The notes under the pieces were generated by a model that saw only the letters and a list, made by a program, of their open reading frames with translations, had not been told where the DNA came from and did not search any database. The position numbers and the translations under genes are program-made. Below are positions 38,726-38,776 of a DNA stretch of 38,776 nt, piece after piece. Each line of letters starts with the position of its first letter. Position 1 is the first letter of the stretch. The DNA comes from Chara braunii (lineage: Eukaryota; Streptophyta; Charophyceae; Charales; Characeae), in assembly GCA_003427395.1 (NCBI GenBank), contig BFEA01001075.1, forward strand, positions 100,951 to 139,726, given 5' to 3'.

Positions 38726-38776
38726 CATGGAATTAGCACAACCTCGTACCATTAAGCCCCCCCTCCCACCCCTCCC

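Overview
The window is eukaryotic repeat-rich DNA with no recognisable single-copy host gene. Everything that can be read as protein belongs to retrotransposons: two Ty3/gypsy LTR elements with chromodomain-type ends, and several non-LTR (LINE) copies with AP-endonuclease, reverse transcriptase and plant-style zf-RVT C-termini. The zf-RVT LINEs, the chromoviruses and a small TTTAGGG-like telomeric-type motif suggest a green-lineage (streptophyte) genome. A charophyte alga such as Chara is my low-confidence guess; the sequence alone does not prove it. N-runs and an exact Nextera junction sequence at 28254-28291 show that this is a short-read draft assembly.

Layout. 1-5937: degraded plus-strand Ty3/gypsy internal region (gag, protease, RT/RNase H, integrase, chromodomain) cut by the window start. 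It is followed by a probable 3' LTR with TATA box, internal repeats and a GA microsatellite (5938 to roughly 8.1 kb). 8.1-9.3 kb: small repeats, two tRNA-like (SINE-type) segments on the minus strand, and a foldback element. 9.4-10.3 kb: LINE fragment D (plus). 10.6-14.0 kb: LINE copy A (plus) with its 3' UTR and poly(A). 14.1-14.3 kb: minus-strand LINE-type tail, interrupted by a complete 10.2-kb minus-strand Ty3/gypsy element (14290-24520) with paired 309-bp LTRs, a TGAGG target duplication and an initiator-tRNA-Met-like primer site. 24.5-27.3 kb: mostly unassignable sequence with another minus-strand LINE-type tail. 27.35-28.2 kb: LINE fragment E (plus), then the adapter artefact. 28.3-38.7 kb: one long minus-strand LINE (copy C: ORF1-like region, endonuclease, RT, zf-RVT end) split by two younger plus-strand LINE insertions (copy B 30304-33434; a short tail 35369-35626).

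None of the elements looks coding-competent. The second gypsy is closest to intact: its pol frame is broken by only two nonsense codons, but the RT active site reads YLND and the protease reads DFG. Nonsense codons are dominated by changes explicable as C-to-T/G-to-A transitions, and the 14-bp array near the start varies almost only at its CpG, pointing to methylation-driven decay. The most distinctive signals are a roughly 50-bp conserved, hairpin-forming 3' terminal block shared by five LINE-type tails of two subfamilies, a repeated hairpin in the gypsy leader, and an unfamiliar LINE ORF1-like protein with a 30-residue QA-rich duplication.
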